A stretch of 64,000 nucleotides of DNA from Pseudopedobacter sp038243635 (GCA_038243635.1 JBBSQW010000002.1:165062-229061), one strand, 5' to 3'. Counted from the first letter of the stretch, positions 1 through 8,537 are shown. Made by a program: numbers and translations. The notes: generated by a model not told the origin, from the letters alone.

Positions 1-426
1 TTTGGTAGTCGTTTAATGGCGAATATTCGCGAAGACAAAGGCTATACTTACGGCATCGGCTCTGGAATTGCATCGCTACAGCAAGCGGGTTATTTCTTTA
101 TTTCTACCGAAGTTGGGGTGGATGTTACTCCGGCAACACTGACTGAAATTGAAAAAGAAGTAAAGCTTTTAAAATCAGATTTAATTGGAGATGACGAGCT
201 TGCATTAATCAAAAACTATATGATGGGCAGTTTATTAGGTAGTTTAGAAAACGCTTTTAGCCATGCAGATAAGTTTAAGAATATTTATTTCTTTGGTTTA
301 GACTATGCTTACTACGACCGTTATATTAAAACCTTAAAAGCAATTGAGCCTAAAGAGTTAAAAGATTTGGCTAACAAATATTGGGATTACGATATGTTTT
401 ATAAAGTTGTTGTAGGTAAGATGTAG
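1..426 (+). CDS. M16 (insulinase-like) zinc peptidase, C-terminal part
   Basis: The reading frame is already open at base 1 and runs to a TAG at 424-426, so this is the 3' end of a longer gene. The segment RLMANIREDKGYTYGI is the conserved R/Y substrate-binding motif of the second (inactive) half of M16 peptidases, which bind and degrade peptides in the periplasm or matrix. The zinc-binding HxxEH half lies outside the window. The remaining 140 or so residues are the typical C-terminal alpha/beta fold. Bacteroidetes usually carry M16 proteins as tandem pairs, so an upstream partner is likely. Family call is firm; the substrate cannot be told. Confidence 0.85.
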   Translation, partial: FGSRLMANIREDKGYTYGIGSGIASLQQAGYFFISTEVGVDVTPATLTEIEKEVKLLKSDLIGDDELALIKNYMMGSLLGSLENAFSHADKFKNIYFFGLDYAYYDRYIKTLKAIEPKELKDLANKYWDYDMFYKVVVGKM

Positions 427-432
427 TTTATG

Positions 433-461
433 GACTTACGATTTTTTTTGAATCGTAAGTC
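433..461. terminator. hairpin after the M16 gene
   Basis: A perfect 10-nt inverted repeat, GACTTACGAT and ATCGTAAGTC, encloses a T-rich loop seven bases after the M16 stop. It has no long T-tail, so it could act as a weak terminator or as an mRNA 3'-end protecting hairpin. Confidence 0.55.
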
Positions 462-487
462 TACTTTAAATTCAATTTAAAATCTAA

Positions 488-829
488 GTGAAAATCAACT
501 ACCATCATAAAAAATTCAGACCGTTAAGCGGGTCTTTAAATTCCGAAACAACGCAGGAAACTATTTTTGTTTATCAGCAAGATGGAAACGTATTAACTTC
601 TGAATATTCTGGCGGTAAGATTTTAAAAGGCCACCTAATAGGTTTAGTAAGTGATGATGATAGTATAGAAATGCGTTACCATCAAGTTAACCTTAGTGGA
701 GAACTAATGACGGGGATTTGTTTCTCTATCCCGAAATTACTTCCTAATGGAAAAATCCAACTTTTTGAAAAATGGCAGTGGACTTCGGGCGATTTTTCGG
801 AAGGGGAATCTATACTTGAAGAGGTGTAG
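488..829 (+). CDS. small conserved hypothetical protein, beta-rich
   Basis: A 113-residue protein starting with GTG. It has no signal peptide and no membrane segment. Alternating polar and hydrophobic residues, ending with a GKIQLFEKWQWTSGD-type strand, suggest a small beta-barrel. Proteins like this are common in Bacteroidetes and I recall them being labelled N-acetylglutamate synthase, for which I see no acetyltransferase motif, so I do not adopt that name. It stands alone between the M16 gene and guaB. Function unknown. Confidence 0.6.
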   Translation: MKINYHHKKFRPLSGSLNSETTQETIFVYQQDGNVLTSEYSGGKILKGHLIGLVSDDDSIEMRYHQVNLSGELMTGICFSIPKLLPNGKIQLFEKWQWTSGDFSEGESILEEV

Positions 830-995
830 TTTAAGCAGCATTTATAATAGTGTAGGATGATATGGTGTGACGATCCCTCTGCAAATTTCTTTGGAAGGTT
901 ATTAATCTCAATTTAATTTTCTTTAAAAAAAGCTTGGTAGATTTTGCTATTCAATACAATTCTAAATTTTTATAAAAATAAAACCAAAAAAAATC

Positions 996-1003
996 TATCT
1001 TTG
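996..1003 (+). promoter_or_regulatory. Bacteroidetes -7 promoter element of guaB
   Basis: TATCTTTG matches the Bacteroidetes primary sigma -7 consensus TAnnTTTG. It lies 32 bases before the guaB ATG, which would give a leader of about 25 bases. No clear -33 TTG is present at the standard distance. The in-frame GTG at 1003 is the last base of this element and so cannot be the translation start. Confidence 0.65.
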
Positions 1004-1035
1004 TGCGGCAAATAGAGTACCCTAATTTATTTGCT

Positions 1036-2505
1036 ATGCAACTTGATCCACATAAATTTTTAGCCGACGGTTTAACTTATGACGATGTACTTCTTGTACC
1101 CGCATATTCTGAGGTTTTGCCCCGCGAAGTCGATACTTCCAGCTATTTCACTAAAAAAATAAAGTTAAATGTCCCTATTGTTTCTGCAGCGATGGACACT
1201 GTTACCGATTCTAATATGGCTATCGCAATAGCGCAGGCAGGCGGAATCGGCGTTTTGCACAAAAACATGTCTATTGCCGCTCAAGCAGATGAAGTTCGCA
1301 GAGTTAAGCGTTCGGAAAGCGGTATGATTCAGGATCCAATTACTTTACAGAAAGATGCTTTAGTCGGCGATGCTTTCAAGATCATGCGTGAGTATAAAAT
1401 CGGCGGAATTCCGGTAGTTTCTGAGGCTAACATGTTGCTTGGTATCATCACCAACAGAGATTTAAGGTTCCAAAAAAACATGAATCATCGTATTGATGAA
1501 GTAATGACCAAAGACAACCTAATCACTGCACCAGAAGGAACAACCTTAACTCAGGCCGAAGTTATTTTACAGGAGCATAAGATTGAAAAATTACCAGTCG
1601 TAAATAAGGATGGGAAGTTATGCGGCTTAATCACTTTTAAGGATATCCAAAAGTTTAAAAACTTCCCGATGGCTTGTAAAGATGAGCATGGCAGACTAAG
1701 AGTAGGAGCTGCGGTCGGCGTTACTCACGATACCATGGAACGTGTTGCGGCTTTGGTGAAAGCAGGAGTGGACGTTATTGCAATTGATACTGCTCACGGG
1801 CATTCATTGGGTGTAATCAACCAATTGAAAGAAGTAAAAGCAAAATACCCAGATTTACAGGTAATTGCAGGAAACGTAGCAACCGCAGCAGGAGCAAAAG
1901 CGTTGGCAGATGCAGGCGCAGATGGCGTAAAAGTAGGTATTGGTCCCGGTTCAATTTGTACCACTAGAATTATTGCTGGTGTAGGTGTTCCACAACTTTA
2001 TGCAGTTTACGAAGCAGCAAAAGGTTTAGCAGGAACAGGTGTTCCAGTTATTGCAGACGGTGGAATTAAGCATACAGGCGATATTGCAAAAGCAATTGCA
2101 GCCGGTGCAAGTTCAATCATGGCGGGTTCATTATTCGCAGGCGTAGATGAATCACCAGGCGAAACCATCATATACGAAGGAAGAAAATTTAAATCATACC
2201 GTGGAATGGGTTCTGTTGAAGCAATGGAGCAAGGATCGAAAGATCGTTATTTCCAAGATGTGGAAGACGATATTAAAAAATTAGTTCCAGAAGGAATTGT
2301 TGGTAGAGTTGCTTACAAAGGAACTTTAGCAGAAGTAATGCATCAATACATTGGTGGATTAAAGGCTAGTATGGGTTATGTCGGTGCTAAAGATATTCAA
2401 ACTTTACAGCAAGCACAGTTTGTACGTATAACTTCCTCTGGTATCAGAGAATCTCACCCACATGATATTACAATAACTAAAGAAGCACCGAATTATAGTA
2501 GATAA
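1036..2505 (+). CDS. guaB: inosine-5'-monophosphate dehydrogenase
   Basis: Cytoplasmic IMP dehydrogenase, which oxidises IMP to XMP with NAD+, the committed step of GMP synthesis. From the ATG at 1036 it has 489 residues, the usual length. The TIM barrel is interrupted by two CBS domains at about residues 95-215, with the catalytic loop GIGPGSICTTRI holding the active-site Cys (about residue 308) and the distal YRGMGS motif near residue 400. The frame is open further upstream to a GTG at 1003, but that codon overlaps the promoter element, so 1036 is chosen. A hairpin follows the gene and separates it from a convergent Rrf2 gene. Confidence 0.97.
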   Translation: MQLDPHKFLADGLTYDDVLLVPAYSEVLPREVDTSSYFTKKIKLNVPIVSAAMDTVTDSNMAIAIAQAGGIGVLHKNMSIAAQADEVRRVKRSESGMIQDPITLQKDALVGDAFKIMREYKIGGIPVVSEANMLLGIITNRDLRFQKNMNHRIDEVMTKDNLITAPEGTTLTQAEVILQEHKIEKLPVVNKDGKLCGLITFKDIQKFKNFPMACKDEHGRLRVGAAVGVTHDTMERVAALVKAGVDVIAIDTAHGHSLGVINQLKEVKAKYPDLQVIAGNVATAAGAKALADAGADGVKVGIGPGSICTTRIIAGVGVPQLYAVYEAAKGLAGTGVPVIADGGIKHTGDIAKAIAAGASSIMAGSLFAGVDESPGETIIYEGRKFKSYRGMGSVEAMEQGSKDRYFQDVEDDIKKLVPEGIVGRVAYKGTLAEVMHQYIGGLKASMGYVGAKDIQTLQQAQFVRITSSGIRESHPHDITITKEAPNYSR

Positions 2506-2559
2506 GGTTAAATTCAGAAGTTACTAGTCCGCTGTCAGCAGATATTAGTCCATAAATAC

Positions 2560-2591
2560 AAATAGTTCGTAAACGTTTTACGGACTATTTT
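2560..2591. terminator. bidirectional terminator between guaB and Rrf2 gene
   Basis: The stem AATAGTTCGTAAA / TTTTACGGACTATT (one G-T pair) has a two-base loop and is followed by a run of T on the plus strand. Its right arm contains the last codons and stop of the convergent Rrf2 gene, so one hairpin serves both genes. Confidence 0.8.
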
Positions 2592-3024
2592 TTTTGTCAA
2601 TCATTGCTTGCTCTTTCTCCATTAAATCAGCAACGCTGGTGTTGCCCATAATAGCGATAGAAGCATCTCTTACTTTTGCCATCATCTCTCTTATACTACA
2701 AGTAACCTCATCCTTACACTCTTCACAACGTTGATAAAAATTCAAACTCACACAAGGAAGTAATGCAATAGGTCCGTCTAAGATCCTGATAATTTCAGAA
2801 ACCATAATTTCCGAAGAGTTTTGCATTAAAAAATAGCCACCACCAGATCCCATTTTACTGTTCAGTATTTTCGCTCGTTTTAAATCAAGTAAAATAGATT
2901 CCAAAAATCTTTTTGGTAAACCTTCTTGCGTGGCAATTTCTGCAATGAGCATAGGCTTATTGTCTTTACTTCTCGCTAATGCAATCAGCGCTTTAATGGC
3001 ATATTTGGTTTTTTTGGTCAGCAA
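2578..3024 (-). CDS. Rrf2 family transcriptional regulator
   Basis: A 148-residue Rrf2 regulator. The N-terminal winged helix begins with the typical KTKYAIKALIALA helix; the recognition helix and wing show GLPKRFLESILLDLKRAKIL and GSGGGYFL. Three to four Cys near residues 91-109 (PCVSLNFYQRCEECKDEVTC) could hold a 2Fe-2S cluster or sense thiols. It points away from a TonB-receptor remnant and a TauE/SafE exporter, so it probably controls sulfur or metal uptake genes there and itself. It has its own -7 element 17 bases before the ATG. The effector is not determined from sequence. Confidence 0.9.
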   Translation of the reverse strand: MLTKKTKYAIKALIALARSKDNKPMLIAEIATQEGLPKRFLESILLDLKRAKILNSKMGSGGGYFLMQNSSEIMVSEIIRILDGPIALLPCVSLNFYQRCEECKDEVTCSIREMMAKVRDASIAIMGNTSVADLMEKEQAMIDKKNSP

Positions 3025-3041
3025 GATTAATTTGTTTGTAT

Positions 3042-3049
3042 CAAAAATA
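3042..3049 (-). promoter_or_regulatory. -7 element of the Rrf2 gene
   Basis: On the minus strand this reads TATTTTTG, a match to TAnnTTTG, with 17 bases to the Rrf2 ATG. No -33 TTG is visible at the expected spacing. Confidence 0.5.
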
Positions 3050-3121
3050 ACATCTTTTATTTAGATTTTTCTTGTAGAAGTTAAATAACTATCAATTAGC
3101 TATTTAGGTGGCTTTTGTATA

Positions 3122-3200
3122 ATAATCTATATAATCAGTAGATTATATATTTTGTTTTAAAAATATCTCCGTATAATTGTCGACTAGTTTAGTAGATTAT
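3122..3200 (+). promoter_or_regulatory. palindromic candidate operator between Rrf2 and TonB genes
   Basis: ATAATCTA at 3122-3129 and TAGATTAT at 3139-3146 form an 8-nt inverted repeat with a 9-nt spacer. TAGATTAT recurs at 3193-3200. This 300-base divergent spacer has no gene. The repeats are good candidates for binding sites of the adjacent Rrf2 regulator; this role is inferred. Confidence 0.45.
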
Positions 3201-3325
3201 TAAAATGAAACTCAAGGATCAATCTTTTCAGCATCAACACGCAGTGTTTCGTTATCGATGTTGTTGATCATTAAAATTTAAAAATAGGGTTAATTACAGA
3301 AAGCAAAAACATTCAAAAAATAACA

Positions 3326-3940
3326 ATGAAACATATTTATCACACAATTTTAGTCATACTCATATCCTTAGGTGCTAAAGCGCAAGGAAATAATTTTGTG
3401 GTTTTATCAGGAACTATTATCGATCAAGATTCTCAAATCTCGCTTCCTGGCGTAAGCGTTTCTGTTAAAAACACAGTGAGCGGAACAGCAACCAATGGTG
3501 ATGGAAAATTTGAACTGAGAACCAAAGCAAGTTTTCCCTTTTACTTGGTGGTATCCAGTATAGGGTTTAAAACGCAAGAATTTGAAATTAAAGGAGCAGG
3601 CTCTAATCTTAAAATCGCCTTAATCACACAAACGCAACTCGGACAAGAAGTTATAGTTACCGCATCTAGGGTAGAAGAAAGCATCCTTAAATCTCCAGGG
3701 TTTAACATCGTTTGGAAATGGCAAGATGCTTTTTTATGGGAAAGCCCATTGGGTAACGGCGAAGTCAAAGCGTTCAATACGTTTGATGCGCAAGTTACTT
3801 ACAAAGTTCCTCGGGCAAAAGCTACCGTAAAAGCCGGTGCTACAAATATATTCAACACCAAATATTTACAGTATGCAGGTGGTCCAACATTGGGCGGTTT
3901 ATATTATATAGCCATCACGTTTGACGGATTGTTAAATTAA
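3326..3940 (+). pseudogene. TonB-dependent receptor with most of plug and barrel deleted
   Basis: The frame is open for 204 residues but it is only the two ends of an outer-membrane TonB receptor. A signal peptide (about 1-20, ending GAKAQ) and a carboxypeptidase-regulatory-like beta-sandwich (about 25-105) lead into the start of a plug (EVIVTASRVEESILKSP). The sequence then jumps directly to the last barrel strands (ATNIFNTKYLQYAGG, then a C-terminal ITFDGLLN). A normal receptor of this class has 700-900 residues, so about 500-600 are missing in frame. It cannot form a barrel. It may be a real deletion or an assembly collapse. Confidence 0.75.
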
Positions 3941-3971
3941 GGTCGCCTCTGAATTTATAATTTGAGCGCTT

Positions 3972-4069
3972 AAACACGCTTTTCGCTATATCTTTTTTTG
4001 TCATCCTGAGCGGAGTCGAAGGACAAAAAAAGATGTCGCTCCTCCCGATAGCTATCAGGATGTTAGCGC
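3972..4069. repeat. dispersed intergenic hairpin repeat, copy 1
   Basis: A perfect 13-nt inverted repeat (ATCTTTTTTTGTC at 3990-4002, GACAAAAAAAGAT at 4022-4034) encloses the loop TCCTGAGCGGAGTCGAAGGA. The flanks GCTTTTCGCT and GTTAGCGC recur in related form at about 50.93 kb, with a looser version at about 61.5 kb. A second palindrome, TCCCGATAGCTATCAGGA, follows. The loop motif is one I recognise as common between genes in Bacteroidetes genomes. Confidence 0.7.
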
Positions 4070-4140
4070 AAAAACTCAATTAAATAAAAATTTCTCTCGA
4101 TGGGTATTACAATATTCCAGGCGAGTTTTTAAAATAAAAC

Positions 4141-5064
4141 ATGAAAGATTATACACCAACTTCGCAAGAACACCAAGTTTACTCTGATCGTAAATGGAAA
4201 AAAACGGCAACCATAAGTTTAATCGTTTTAGGATTGCTAATCGCCGGTGCTGCTGTTCTCCAATATTATTCCTTTGAAGAAATTAAAGTTTTTTTTGTGC
4301 AAAATGTAGATAACGCCTTTCTGTTTATGTTGGCGGTTGGTTTTTTTGCGCAAATGGTAGATGGAGCTTTAGGAATGGGTTACGGCGTAATTTCTACCAC
4401 ATTACTACTTTCGGGAGGACTTAGTCCTGCAGTAATTTCTGGTAGTATCCACACCGCCGAAATGTTTTCCAGTGGTGCATCTGGTTTTAGCCATTACAAA
4501 TTTGGCAACGTTAATAGGAAGCTGTTTAAAACGCTTTTAATCCCCGGAGTGTTGGGAGCAATTGGTGGAGCTTTATTATTAGGCTATGCTGGTGATAGCT
4601 ATGGTGGTTACATTAAGCCTATTATTTCTGTTTACACCTTTATTTTAGGGATTCGCATATTGTCTCACGCCTTTAAAAAAGATGTAAAACCTAAAAAAAT
4701 AAAAAGAGCGGGCTGGCTTGCCGGTTTCGGTGGATTTTTAGATTCTTTCGGTGGTGGCGGTTGGGGACCAATAGTAACAAGTACATTAATAGCAAAAGGG
4801 AAAACCCCTAAATATGTTATCGGTTCAGTAAGTTTAACAGAGTTTTTTGTGACCATGGCAAGTGCGTTAACTTTCTTTATCATTTTAGGAGTGAGCCATT
4901 TAGGAACTATTTTAGGATTAATAGGAGGAGGTTTGTTAGCAGCGCCAATTGCAGCAAAACTAGCTGGAAGGCTACCCGTAAAAAAGATGTTTATTGGCGT
5001 AGCCATTATCGTATTGATTTCCAGTATCCGTGTTTTATGGATTTCTGTTCAACAGTTTTTATAA
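4141..5064 (+). CDS. TauE/SafE family sulfite/sulfur-anion exporter
   Basis: A 307-residue inner-membrane protein with one N-terminal anchor helix (about 24-44) and about eight further segments. It carries the family pattern of two related halves with glycine-rich re-entrant motifs (QMVDGALGMGYG near 78; GGFLDSFGGGGWGPIVT near 198). The family moves sulfite or organosulfonates across the cytoplasmic membrane. It lies downstream of the TonB remnant and the Rrf2 gene, suggesting sulfur-compound control. A second, shorter TauE/SafE protein occurs at 58.98 kb in another sulfur cluster. Confidence 0.88.
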   Translation: MKDYTPTSQEHQVYSDRKWKKTATISLIVLGLLIAGAAVLQYYSFEEIKVFFVQNVDNAFLFMLAVGFFAQMVDGALGMGYGVISTTLLLSGGLSPAVISGSIHTAEMFSSGASGFSHYKFGNVNRKLFKTLLIPGVLGAIGGALLLGYAGDSYGGYIKPIISVYTFILGIRILSHAFKKDVKPKKIKRAGWLAGFGGFLDSFGGGGWGPIVTSTLIAKGKTPKYVIGSVSLTEFFVTMASALTFFIILGVSHLGTILGLIGGGLLAAPIAAKLAGRLPVKKMFIGVAIIVLISSIRVLWISVQQFL

Positions 5065-5153
5065 AAAAGCCATGATTTGACAATTGACAAAGCTATTTTT
5101 TCAATTAAAACGTTAAATTTATCAACGATAATTACAAGCATAATCTATACAAA

Positions 5154-6047
5154 ATGAAACCAATTTATTTAAGTGATGCCGGTCCAAAAGTTTCTCCTGC
5201 AGTTTATGGATTTTACAGATGGAATGATTTAGAGAATGACCTTCCTAAAACGATGGAAGAAGTTTTCAACCTTTGTATTAGTCTTGGAATCAATACTTTT
5301 GATCATGCCGATATTTACGGGAATTATACCTGCGAGGAAGAGTTTGGTAAAATGCTCCAAAATAGCTCCGTAAAGCGGGAAGATATTGTACTGTTTACCA
5401 AATGTGGTTTGTGCGAACCTCATCCTTCAAGGCCACATATTAAAACACGCTACTTGGATTCTTCTGCAGAGCATATCAGCGCAACTTTGCACCAATCTTT
5501 AAAGAATTTGAAAACAGATTACGTTGATGTTTTTTTATTGAACAATTTAGATCCAACGGCAAATTTAGAGGAGACTGCAGCAGAATTGTTGAAGTTGAAG
5601 CAAGCTGGAAAAATCAGAACGGTTGGTTTAAGCAACTTTACGGTGTTTCAGCACCAACTATTAACTTCCTATTTAAAGTTGCCAATCGTAACCAATCACG
5701 TTGAGCTAAATTTGCTGAATACCGGTGCTTTAGAAAACGGACAGATTGATTACATGAAAGAAAAATACATGCGTCCTTTCGCTTTGGCACCTTTAGCCGA
5801 AGGCAGAATAGCGATGGGAATGGATATATCTGAAGTGGTAATTCGAGAAAAGTTGGATGTCTTAGCTACAAAATATAATACAACTATTGAATCCGTAGCC
5901 ATAGCATGGTTATTGAAACTAGGTGCATTGCCGTTAATTGGTACCAGAAACGAAGGTAGAATTAGAAATATTGTGGCTGCTTTTGACATCGAGCTTGACA
6001 GACAAGATTGGCATAACCTTTACAACAGCACTCGTTTATCTAAGTAG
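5154..6047 (+). CDS. aldo/keto reductase family oxidoreductase (YdhF-like) lacking the catalytic His
   Basis: A 297-residue TIM-barrel NADPH-dependent reductase. Three members of the catalytic tetrad are visible: Asp (about 50) and Tyr (about 55) in NTFDHADIYG and Lys (about 83) in LFTKCG. The fourth, His of the usual DLLLIHRPDP motif, is replaced by Asn about residue 130 (DVFLLNNLDP). The cofactor motif near the C-terminus (LIGTRNEGRI) is intact. The change may alter activity or substrate, as His replacements do in other AKR subfamilies. The substrate is unknown. It is followed closely by a LOG-family gene. Confidence 0.88.
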   Translation: MKPIYLSDAGPKVSPAVYGFYRWNDLENDLPKTMEEVFNLCISLGINTFDHADIYGNYTCEEEFGKMLQNSSVKREDIVLFTKCGLCEPHPSRPHIKTRYLDSSAEHISATLHQSLKNLKTDYVDVFLLNNLDPTANLEETAAELLKLKQAGKIRTVGLSNFTVFQHQLLTSYLKLPIVTNHVELNLLNTGALENGQIDYMKEKYMRPFALAPLAEGRIAMGMDISEVVIREKLDVLATKYNTTIESVAIAWLLKLGALPLIGTRNEGRIRNIVAAFDIELDRQDWHNLYNSTRLSK

Positions 6048-6069
6048 TTTTAAAACACGAATTGTGCTC

Positions 6070-6657
6070 ATGATCAAATCTATTTGCGTTTACTGTGGAG
6101 CCAATTTTAATGGCGATGAAAAACTAAAATTAGTTATTGAAGAAATGGCTACATTGATGGTTGCCCATAAGATTAAATTAGTTTTTGGTGGTGGAAGCGT
6201 AGGCGTGATGGGCTTAATTGCCGACGCTATTTTAAAACGTGGAGGAGAAGCGATAGGCGTTATCCCTCAGTTTTTAATGGATAAGGAAGTTGGGCATAAA
6301 GGGCTAACAGAAATGGTTATTACCGAAAATATGCATCAGCGCAAGCAAAAAATGGCTGATCTTGCTGATGCATTTCTAATTCTTCCTGGCGGTTTTGGCA
6401 CATTAGAAGAGTTTTTTGAAGTGTTAACTTGGTTGCAGTTAGGCTTACATCAAAAAGCAATAGCGGTTTTAAACTTTAACGGTTTTTACGACTTTCTGTT
6501 TAAACAGATGGATGTAATGGTTGAGCATAAATTTCTGAAACCTATAAACAGAGATTTGGTGATTAATGAGTCATCGCCCCAGAAAATTATAGAGGCAATG
6601 AATAAATTTTCTGCTAAGCCAGATGAAGTTTGGTTCAAAGACAGAAATTTGAGTTGA
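6070..6657 (+). CDS. TIGR00730 / LOG family nucleotide 5'-monophosphate phosphoribohydrolase
   Basis: A 195-residue Rossmann-fold protein. It has the LOG signature PGGFGTLEEFFE (about 100-111), which positions the catalytic Arg/Glu, and the N-terminal SICVYCGAN strand. Family members release free bases such as cytokinin-type adenines from nucleoside monophosphates. The frame is open further upstream, but those 44 codons overlap the aldo/keto reductase gene and lack the family's start, so the ATG at 6070 is chosen. It is likely cotranscribed with the upstream reductase. Confidence 0.9.
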   Translation: MIKSICVYCGANFNGDEKLKLVIEEMATLMVAHKIKLVFGGGSVGVMGLIADAILKRGGEAIGVIPQFLMDKEVGHKGLTEMVITENMHQRKQKMADLADAFLILPGGFGTLEEFFEVLTWLQLGLHQKAIAVLNFNGFYDFLFKQMDVMVEHKFLKPINRDLVINESSPQKIIEAMNKFSAKPDEVWFKDRNLS

Positions 6658-6782
6658 AAATTTCTGCATCTACTTTCTCAGTTTTAGGTAGCTTCTTTTT
6701 TTAGCAAAAAAGCATCTTATTTTTTCGTATTCCAACTCTTGGCAAAAGAATTGAATAGTGTGCTCAAAATGTACAATCATTA

Positions 6783-7625
6783 ATGAACAGCAGCATGAAA
6801 AAAAGTAAATACGTAGCCTTTCTAACACTTTCCATATTTATCTCCACAAGTTTGTTTGCTCAATCAGACTCACCATACGAAACAAGTTTGAAGTATGATG
6901 GTCCTGCAGTAGCCGCCGGTTTAGGTTTAAGTTATCTAGGTTTAACGCTCATCAAAAATAAAAGTGAATTAACGCCGACAGAACTCGCTGGCAAGTCAAA
7001 AAATGATGTCTTTTTTATAGATCGATTTGCTGCCGGTAATTATTCTGAAAAGGCAGATAAAGATAGTTACATTCCGTTTTATGGGTCTTTTGCAGTAGCG
7101 CCAATAATTGCACTGATTGATAGAAATCAAAGAAGTCATTACGGACAAATTTCTGTGATGTTTATAGAAACAATGTCTGCGGCAGCTGCGTCGTTTACAA
7201 TTGCTGCTGGCTTGGTACAACGTAGTCGCCCATTGGTTTATAATACCGCACTACCAATTGGCGAGCCAGATAAGTTAAGGATGGATAAAGATGAGCAACG
7301 GTCATTTTTTGCTGGTCACACTACAGCAACTGCCGCTGCAACTTTTTTCGCGGCTAAAGTGTTTAGTGATTTTAATCCAGATTCTAAGTTAAAGCCTTAC
7401 GTTTGGGCAGCTGCAGCTGCCGTTCCAGCTTTGGTTGGTTATCAAAGGTTAAAAGCTGGGAAGCATTTTTTGACTGATAATGTGTTAGGTTATGGTGTTG
7501 GAATGGCTTGTGGTATTTTAATTCCGCAATTGCATAAAAAGACCAATCAAACTAATTTATCTGTAGCATCAGTAGTAGGTTTTAATTATCAAGGCATGGG
7601 TTTAACTTATAAGTTTAAGCACTAA
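6783..7625 (+). CDS. exported PAP2-family phosphatase
   Basis: A 280-residue protein with a signal peptide (LSIFISTSLFAQS, cut near 27). The three phosphatidic-acid-phosphatase motifs are present in variant form: QRSRPLVYN, FFAGHTTATAA (normally PSGH) and RLKAGKHFLTDNVLGYGVG with the catalytic His and the Asp. It probably dephosphorylates lipid phosphates or undecaprenyl pyrophosphate at the outer face of the membrane. An ATG at 6795 (MKKSKYVAF) is an equally likely start. The gene ends in a strong terminator. Confidence 0.85.
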   Translation: MNSSMKKSKYVAFLTLSIFISTSLFAQSDSPYETSLKYDGPAVAAGLGLSYLGLTLIKNKSELTPTELAGKSKNDVFFIDRFAAGNYSEKADKDSYIPFYGSFAVAPIIALIDRNQRSHYGQISVMFIETMSAAAASFTIAAGLVQRSRPLVYNTALPIGEPDKLRMDKDEQRSFFAGHTTATAAATFFAAKVFSDFNPDSKLKPYVWAAAAAVPALVGYQRLKAGKHFLTDNVLGYGVGMACGILIPQLHKKTNQTNLSVASVVGFNYQGMGLTYKFKH

Positions 7626-7644
7626 CATTTAAAAAATATATTAG

Positions 7645-7680
7645 AAGGACTCATTGCGCAAATTGTAATGAGTCTTTTTT
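7645..7680 (+). terminator. rho-independent terminator after PAP2 gene
   Basis: GACTCATT at 7648-7655 pairs with AATGAGTC at 7667-7674, followed by TTTTTT. The next frame is open from an ATG inside this hairpin, which therefore is not a real start. Confidence 0.85.
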
Positions 7681-7697
7681 ATTTCTATATTTCGTTA

Positions 7698-8207
7698 ATG
7701 ATCGAACTAAAAACCATTATTCATCAGTTTAAGGATAAGGGGGAGAAAACCGGCTGGACTTATCTGGACATTCCACAGGCTCTTGCAACCGAGTTGAAGC
7801 CTGATTGCAAAGTTAGTTTTAGGGTAAAAGGAAAGATAGACGATACGCCTTTTAACGGAATTGCCTTAGCGCCAGTGGGTAGTGGCGATTTTATTTTACC
7901 ATTGAAGAAGGAGCTTCAGAAAAAAATCGGGAAGCAGAAAGGGGCAACCCTAAATCTGAGCATTACAGAAGATAAGGACTTTAAATTAGAAATGCCTAAT
8001 GATTTAACCATTTGCTTAAGCGACGTTTCAGGTACCATGGAGCAATTTAATTCCATGCCTAAATCATATCAGAACTATTATTTCAATTGGATTAACGCGG
8101 CAAAAACAGATAAAACTCGCGTTAAAAGGATTGCACAAACTATAGAAGCGATGCAGAAAAAGATGGATTTTGGAGAAATGGTTAGGTATAATAAATCCAA
8201 AGAGTAA
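7698..8207 (+). CDS. YdeI/OmdA-type protein with DUF1905 domain
   Basis: A 169-residue protein with an N-terminal DUF1905 beta-barrel (about 1-95; GWTYLDIPQALATELKP, FRVKGKIDDTPFNGIALAP) and a C-terminal OmdA/YdeI helical segment (MPKSYQNYYFNWINAAKTDKTRVKRI). The biochemical role of this family is not established; it is cytosolic here because no signal peptide is present. The start at 7698 is chosen because the ten codons upstream fall in the PAP2 terminator. Only six bases separate it from the Rieske gene, so they form one unit. Confidence 0.85.
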   Translation: MIELKTIIHQFKDKGEKTGWTYLDIPQALATELKPDCKVSFRVKGKIDDTPFNGIALAPVGSGDFILPLKKELQKKIGKQKGATLNLSITEDKDFKLEMPNDLTICLSDVSGTMEQFNSMPKSYQNYYFNWINAAKTDKTRVKRIAQTIEAMQKKMDFGEMVRYNKSKE

Positions 8208-8213
8208 AAACAA

Positions 8214-8537
8214 ATGCAGTGGTTTTCAATTCCAGTTGCTTCTTTAAGTGTTGCAGATGTTCAATCTATTACCGTAAATAGTAAACGGTTAACTCTTGTT
8301 AAAAACAATGATAAGTTTTACGTGTTTACAAATAAATGTCCACATGCAGGTGCCGATTTGAGCAATGGTTGGTGCAAAGAAGGTTTTTTGGTTTGCCCCG
8401 TTCATCGTTACCAATACCAATTAGAAAATGGGAGAGGAGCAATAGGGCAAGGAGATTACCTCAAAAAGTATCCGGTTAAAATAATTGAAGGGAACTTGAT
8501 GATTGGATTTAAAAAGCCTTGGTTTCAGTTTTGGTAA
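8214..8537 (+). CDS. Rieske 2Fe-2S protein
   Basis: A 107-residue single-domain Rieske ferredoxin. The cluster-binding motifs CPHAG (about 42-46) and CPVHRYQY (about 62-69) supply two Cys and two His with the usual spacing. It has no membrane anchor, so it is a soluble electron carrier or a component of a nitrite-reductase-small-subunit/dioxygenase-ferredoxin type system. No partner oxygenase is adjacent; the next genes are the respiratory cluster. Confidence 0.88.
   Translation: MQWFSIPVASLSVADVQSITVNSKRLTLVKNNDKFYVFTNKCPHAGADLSNGWCKEGFLVCPVHRYQYQLENGRGAIGQGDYLKKYPVKIIEGNLMIGFKKPWFQFW

Noticed and set aside
1003..1035. GTG start for guaB with 11 extra residues
   Set aside because: The GTG forms the last base of the TATCTTTG promoter element, so it would not be in the mRNA.
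5938..6069. 44-residue N-terminal extension of the LOG-family protein
   Set aside because: It overlaps the aldo/keto reductase gene in another frame and has no counterpart in the family.
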